Part shown: positions 59,633 through 64,000 of the stretch, piece by piece
Position numbering within the stretch: position 1 is the first letter of the stretch
How the letters are laid out: each line of letters begins with the position of its first letter
Assembly (NCBI RefSeq): GCF_032854445.1
Contig: NC_088299.1
Location: forward strand, 3,383,001 to 3,447,000
Direction: 5' to 3'
DNA from: Liolophura sinensis
Lineage: Eukaryota > Mollusca > Polyplacophora > Chitonida > Chitonidae
Length of the DNA stretch: 64,000 bases
Translations under genes and position numbers: made by a program
The notes under the pieces: model-generated
Told to the model about the DNA's origin: nothing
Databases searched by the model: none
The model's input: only the letters and a program-made list of their open reading frames with translations

Positions 59633-60668
59633 ACCACAACAGAGTGACATTCCTTCGCGACGTGAGAAAAATAACATTCTGCTCGTAGTGTTTACCTAAA
59701 CACAAAAACAACTTTGTTAAAAGATAGGTATGTAGACTACAGTTTCCTGAATCGGCAACGTCATTTTCAACTGGGACGTCTCTCCCCTAAAACTGCGCAC
59801 TGCCCTTGTAATGTTTGGTGTACGTGTAGGTGTACATGCAGGCTTAGGCCGTAATGATTTTAGACTTATTGTTTTTGATTAGCCATGTTCGTCGCCATAA
59901 AAAAACAACAAAAAAACAAACAAAACAGAGATCCATAATAAATGGCATGAAATTCACTATGTCATTGGTTATAATTCTTACATTCTTTGTATGTCTCCAA
60001 AAGACCAAGTATTTCTAACGAGGTGTCGATTTTGGCCTACGTTTTTGACACGCCATTTTCTTCTGAATGACGGTGTTGTTCCCGCGTGTGTTATCATGTT
60101 TGGGACTGCGTCAAACACAATCTGGTGACTGTGACTACTGACTTTACTCATGTTCGTCAGATGTTCTGCACCGTCAAATTAATATCTGAATTATTTTACA
60201 ATATTGAGGAAGATGCTGTCGTTTATCATTTCAAATCTATTGGCCTAAATTATAATATATAACTCTTATTATTACCATGTATTTTTCTAGATTATACATG
60301 TACCTTTTCAAAAAATTAAATTAAAAAAAAATTAATCTCACATCTGTGGTGTTTTAGCTGGCCAAAGTTGCGTTCACACAATGTATGTGCTTATGTATAA
60401 GATCAGTATTAAACATAAATGTAGCTGTAGAGCAGACTGTCTGGGATCAGTCTGATATTTTTGCTTTCAAATATTGGCATGTGTGGAGTCAGGGTCCAAA
60501 CGTGCAAAAGGTAGGGCTTTTGATATATCAAAATTTCTGGTCACATGACACTTTCACCCAATAGCAAGCTCTTACAATTTTTGAGCCGAGGAAGATCATA
60601 TGCGAAAATTAATTATGCTTTGGGTTTTGTGCAACTGCAATTTCAGCTCGATTTCTTGTGTGGTTTTG
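59633..60668. other. Intergenic, nothing recognised
   Basis: AT-rich, no supported gene or repeat beyond short poly-A tracts. Confidence 0.45.
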
Positions 60669-60926
60669 GTTTATTTATTTATTTGATTGGTGTGTTAGGC
60701 CTTATTCAAGAATATTTCACCTATACGATGGCGGCCAGCATTCTGGTGGGTGGAAACCGAGCAGAGCCCGGGGGAAACCCACGACCATCCGCAGGTTGCT
60801 GACAGACCACGTACGGCCATAGAAGAAGCCAGCATGAGCTGGACTTGAACTCACAGCGACCGCATTGGTGAGAGACTCCTGGGTCATTACGCTGCTCTTG
60901 CGCGCAAAGCCAACTGAGCCATGAAT
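60669..60926 (-). repeat. SINE-A copy, near full length
   Basis: TTATTTATTTATTTGATTGG through a head ending CAACTGAGCCATGAA. Open frames over it are shared by other SINE copies. Confidence 0.88.
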
Positions 60927-61126
60927 GGTTCTGGAGAAGATTTTTCAGTTTGCATATAAATCTAATATGGCCACCAAAGCACGTGACATGTAACAGCCAA
61001 AAGTCGAATCTCCCAAGTCGACATGTTGGTCCATAAAACACACAAGTTTCATGAATTTCTGTCAAGTTGTTTTCGCCGCAAACGTAATAGAAAGTTATCC
61101 CTTATGTCTGTGTTAAATATGTGTTT

Positions 61127-61425
61127 ATACGCATGCTTGGGTTTTACGTCTTACTCAAGAATTTGCCAGTTATGTGGCGACGAGGAGTCATTAAGTGTGT
61201 GTATATTATACTGTGTCGTTTTGTGGCAGGGCGAGTTCATGCCTCCACTGAAGTATCACACCGAAGACACCAGACATGACACACCACCAAGCCACATTAT
61301 GCCAACACCGGGCCAACTATGAATCCCTGTCTCCTTGCTCTAACCTCTCAGTACAAGTACCAGTTTTTGAAGTCTGTGGTATGAGTCGACCCGGCTTGAA
61401 TTACAGGTCTCCCGACTTCGTCTAT
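61127..61425 (-). repeat. SINE-C-like repeat, longest copy
   Basis: GCATGCTTGGGTTTTACGTC, GAGTCATTAAGTGTGTGTAT, TGAAGTATCACACCGAAGAC, and on minus a head-like region with GGGTCGACTCATACCAC near 61395. Confidence 0.6.
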
Positions 61426-61904
61426 GTTAAATGAATAGACTTCTACTTCTATATTCGGGTAATGTCATTTAAAAACTGATAATAGAAAACCCCCTCACCA
61501 TTGCTAAATTTCGTTAACAGTGTCGTCGATGTGTTTTAATTTACATATTTAATTTTAATTTACAATTTAATTTCCTGAAAATTTCATGTTTCTAATTTTC
61601 ATATGTTTTCTATTTACAAGTCATTGAAATGACTTAACCAGAATCAGTTTTTCCGAATGTTACATGAGGGAAAATTTCTGCGAATTTTAAGAGCCAGCTC
61701 TTGAACGTATAGAGCAACTTAGAACATTGGTGTAAAATTCAACAATAATACAATATGTAAATTAAACAGATTATGATCCTGTTTGATCTCTTTAAATATA
61801 GCTGTTCACAACCTCTGATATGTCCTTACTTGAAACAAAATCGAAGTGACCATTTACTCGCTGGAAACATGCCAATATAAAGCCCGATGAACTGTTATAT
61901 TCAA

Positions 61905-62262
61905 TTCAAGAAACAACACGTTCCAAACTGCAATCGGAATACAAAGATACAGAAAATTTAGGAAAGGCTCATCTTTTTTCTTTATTCCTCTTTGTCGACT
62001 TTACCGGCAAAGTAATATAAATGCATACAATCAATGCCAGACATGAATACATATATACGCATACAATTAAATAACTTTTAAATCGATACAACTTCTGTAT
62101 AAGTGTAACTGAATTAATTGAATTGTTTGTTATTACAACCATCAAAGTGTGTCGCAATAATAACACCACTTGATAATATAAGAACAAAACGTTCGAAACT
62201 ACAGTCGGAATGTAGAAAGTTGAGAAGGCTCATTTGTCTCTTTTATTCTATCATTTCTCCAC
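61905..62262. repeat. Pair of related direct repeats
   Basis: AACACGTTCCAAACTGCAAT...AAAGGCTCATC (61915-61980) and AAAACGTTCGAAACTACAGT...AAGGCTCATT (62184-62240) are diverged direct copies about 270 bp apart. Confidence 0.6.
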
Positions 62263-63802
62263 ATCAAAAAATCTTACCTTTACACATTTATGTATATATC
62301 AATTATTAGAGACTACGTTTGTCCCCCAAAAATTGCAGGCGTTATCCGTATATTGTTATTTTTTATATAGCTAAACGCTCAAATAATACATCTGATCAAA
62401 TTCTTGAAACGTGGCTGTTTTTGTTTTTCAGTTATAAACGTTAATAACTTTCTGGAATGTAATTCCAGGCACCACTGACAAAATAGAAAAGTGTTGACTC
62501 TTTATAGATTCTCTCGTTATTTTGCTTAACAGGTCATTTGTTACCCTTTGGGTGCTGTATATACTTTACAGAGATAATTTTATAACGAGAAGTCTCTGTT
62601 TTGTTTTACATTCGAAATGAAGGAATTTTAAGTGTTTGAACATTTTATTAAACTTTTTACAAATGCACACATGTATTGTCTGCCATGCCATTTACAGTAT
62701 GAATCTTATGTCACTTTGATATGAAAGATTGTTTAATCGGTACAGATTGTTGCTTATACTATACGCAATACTAAAGAATTTTGCACTTATACGATGACGG
62801 TAGGTTTTATGGGTGGAGAAAAAAAAAGTGGACCGGGGTTCAATTTTAATATTTATTTGTGTGTTTATTTCATTTTTGTTTAACGATACAAAATAAATTT
62901 TCATTTATACCATGGCGATCAATTTCTTGAGTGACGCACGAGTGTACGGCATGCGCCACTGACCTTTTTCAAGTTATTAACAAGCTTTTTCCCACACGTG
63001 ATGCACTCATATGTTGTGTTGAGGTGAAAGAGAATTGGTTGTGTTGAGGTGAAAGAGAATTGGTTTTCAAAAACATTAGATGCCGCTCATGGCTTTTTGT
63101 CACCAAAGCCCCACAAGCACTTGAGAGAACGTTGGAATCTAGAAATTACATGGCCATATTCCTACTCGGACCTTTTGTGTCCGAGCGCTTGAATTGTCTC
63201 TAGCTACTAGATCACGACCCTCTCCAGCTATTTAATTATTCGTATTATTAATAAAAAAAAAATCCCGTTGTTTGCTGTTGTGGTATAAATGTGTGACATC
63301 TGGTATTTCACAGGGATAAGATTTAGGGCCACTTTTGCTAAATTTTTATGTAAATGACAAATGAAACTATTCCATATCGCTTATCTAAATATACGGGCGG
63401 CTCCGATAGTTTTGAAGAGAAGCAAACTGTTGAAGGCTGTTCTTATTTACAAGTCGAAGTAGGTTAACTCTACACATGGTCTGATGTTTGGCTATGACGT
63501 ATACATGTATATATGCAAATATAAAACTTATGCCATGTCCTACAGCCAGAAGGGTTTACTATTGAAGAAGGATTTTGGGTGGCATCATATCGGATTCATT
63601 TTAGCAGCGGATATTGATTTTAAATCATACAAAAACGTCATCACACACGTTGCACATGCAAATTATACTCGGATGAATCAGGCTTTTGTGAATAACTCTT
63701 AAAATGTTTTTAAGCTTGGCCATGTTAAACTGCATGAAGATGCTAGCAAATTTTCAGTGACACGAAAGCATTATATACTTCCACCTAACAAAAGTTCCAC
63801 TT
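62263..63802. other. Intergenic, mostly unrecognised
   Basis: Includes family-F-like fragments (62757-62820, 62860-62935) and a 25-bp tandem pair (TTGTGTTGAGGTGAAAGAGA, 63018-63065). A 72-codon plus-strand frame at 63484-63702 has no recognisable domain. Confidence 0.4.
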
Positions 63803-64000
63803 TTATGTTTGTTTTGCATTCTCGCTTTGCTTTCTCTTTCCCAAGCAGTCATAAAAGGCCTTCTCCAAAGGCACAAAGCGGAAGTCGTTGTTGGTGGCAA
63901 ATGCGCTGAAATAGTTGGTAATAAAAGCGAGCCCGACTTTGTTGAAGGAATCGGCGTACCCCATTTGGCCCCCAGCTCCAGGTTGACCAAACACGTTCTG
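63803..64000 (-). CDS. Beta-lactamase-related serine hydrolase, C-terminal exon (partial)
   Basis: Reads QNVFGQPGAGGQMGYADSFN, then KVGLAFITNYFSAFATNNDF and LEKAFYDCLGK, ending at TAA 63803-63805. The (H/Q)PGxGGQxGYAD block is the C-terminal active-site region of eukaryotic PF00144 proteins (nematode LACT / bacterial EstB type), where His or Gln replaces the KTG Lys. Substrate unknown. The rest of the gene lies to the right of the window. The frame is intact for 65 codons. Confidence 0.75.
   Translation of the reverse strand, partial: QNVFGQPGAGGQMGYADSFNKVGLAFITNYFSAFATNNDFRFVPLEKAFYDCLGKRKQSENAKQT

Noticed and set aside
58459-59633. Several frames of 66-138 codons with repeated SSLLTQ
   Set aside because: Translation of the 39-bp array; no unique sequence, no start or splice support.
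60545-60802. 85-codon plus-strand frame
   Set aside because: Its C-terminal half is a translated SINE-A present in similar form elsewhere in the window.

Overview
The window is eukaryotic and looks lophotrochozoan, probably a mollusc or possibly a brachiopod. Evidence: AT-rich DNA, intron-rich genes with GT-AG junctions, many tRNA-derived SINE copies, long minisatellites, and invertebrate-type homologues. A run of exactly 200 N (31101-31300) marks a scaffold join. I could run no alignments. Exon limits come from reading-frame continuity plus splice sites, and family names from recognised protein motifs.

Layout. (1) 34-23621, minus strand: the first 19 coding exons (849 codons) of an ABCB1/P-glycoprotein-type full ABC transporter, covering the N-terminus, TMD1, complete NBD1, the linker and the start of TMD2. 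The gene runs off the left edge. Its introns hold several minisatellites, and three of them (introns 3, 4 and 6) resemble the 3' end or splice donor of the exon just upstream. (2) About 25.8-39.8 kb: a degraded adintovirus/Maverick (Polinton)-like element. It has a protein-primed-type family B DNA polymerase on the plus strand with an N-terminal C2H2 zinc-finger module. On the minus strand are remnants of a major capsid-like protein (F54H12.2-like family), a minor capsid-like protein, a penton/vertex-like protein, a small RGGF protein, an FtsK/HerA-type packaging ATPase and an rve integrase with chromodomain. Every gene is broken by stops, frameshifts, deletions or SINE insertions. The left half of the element is present twice, on either side of the N gap, which looks more like unmerged haplotypes than a true tandem duplication. 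Upstream of each polymerase copy lies a dense cluster of E2F-, CCAAT- and CRE-like sites. (3) 47885-53015, minus strand: a complete five-exon LZIC gene (190 aa). (4) 55858-56065, plus strand: a probable degenerate exon of a beta-lactamase-related serine hydrolase. At 63803-64000, minus strand, is the C-terminal exon of an apparently intact member of the same family, continuing off the right edge. (5) The rest is intergenic DNA with SINEs, inverted-repeat elements and minisatellites (28-bp and 39-bp arrays at 56.1-59.6 kb).

The host genes are unrelated in function: drug/lipid efflux, a beta-catenin-inhibitor-like protein, and a serine hydrolase. The most interesting parts are the exon-seeded minisatellites of the ABC gene, the S-phase-type promoter region and zinc-finger polymerase of the viral-like element, and a 0.9-kb inverted-repeat element at 54.3-55.2 kb.
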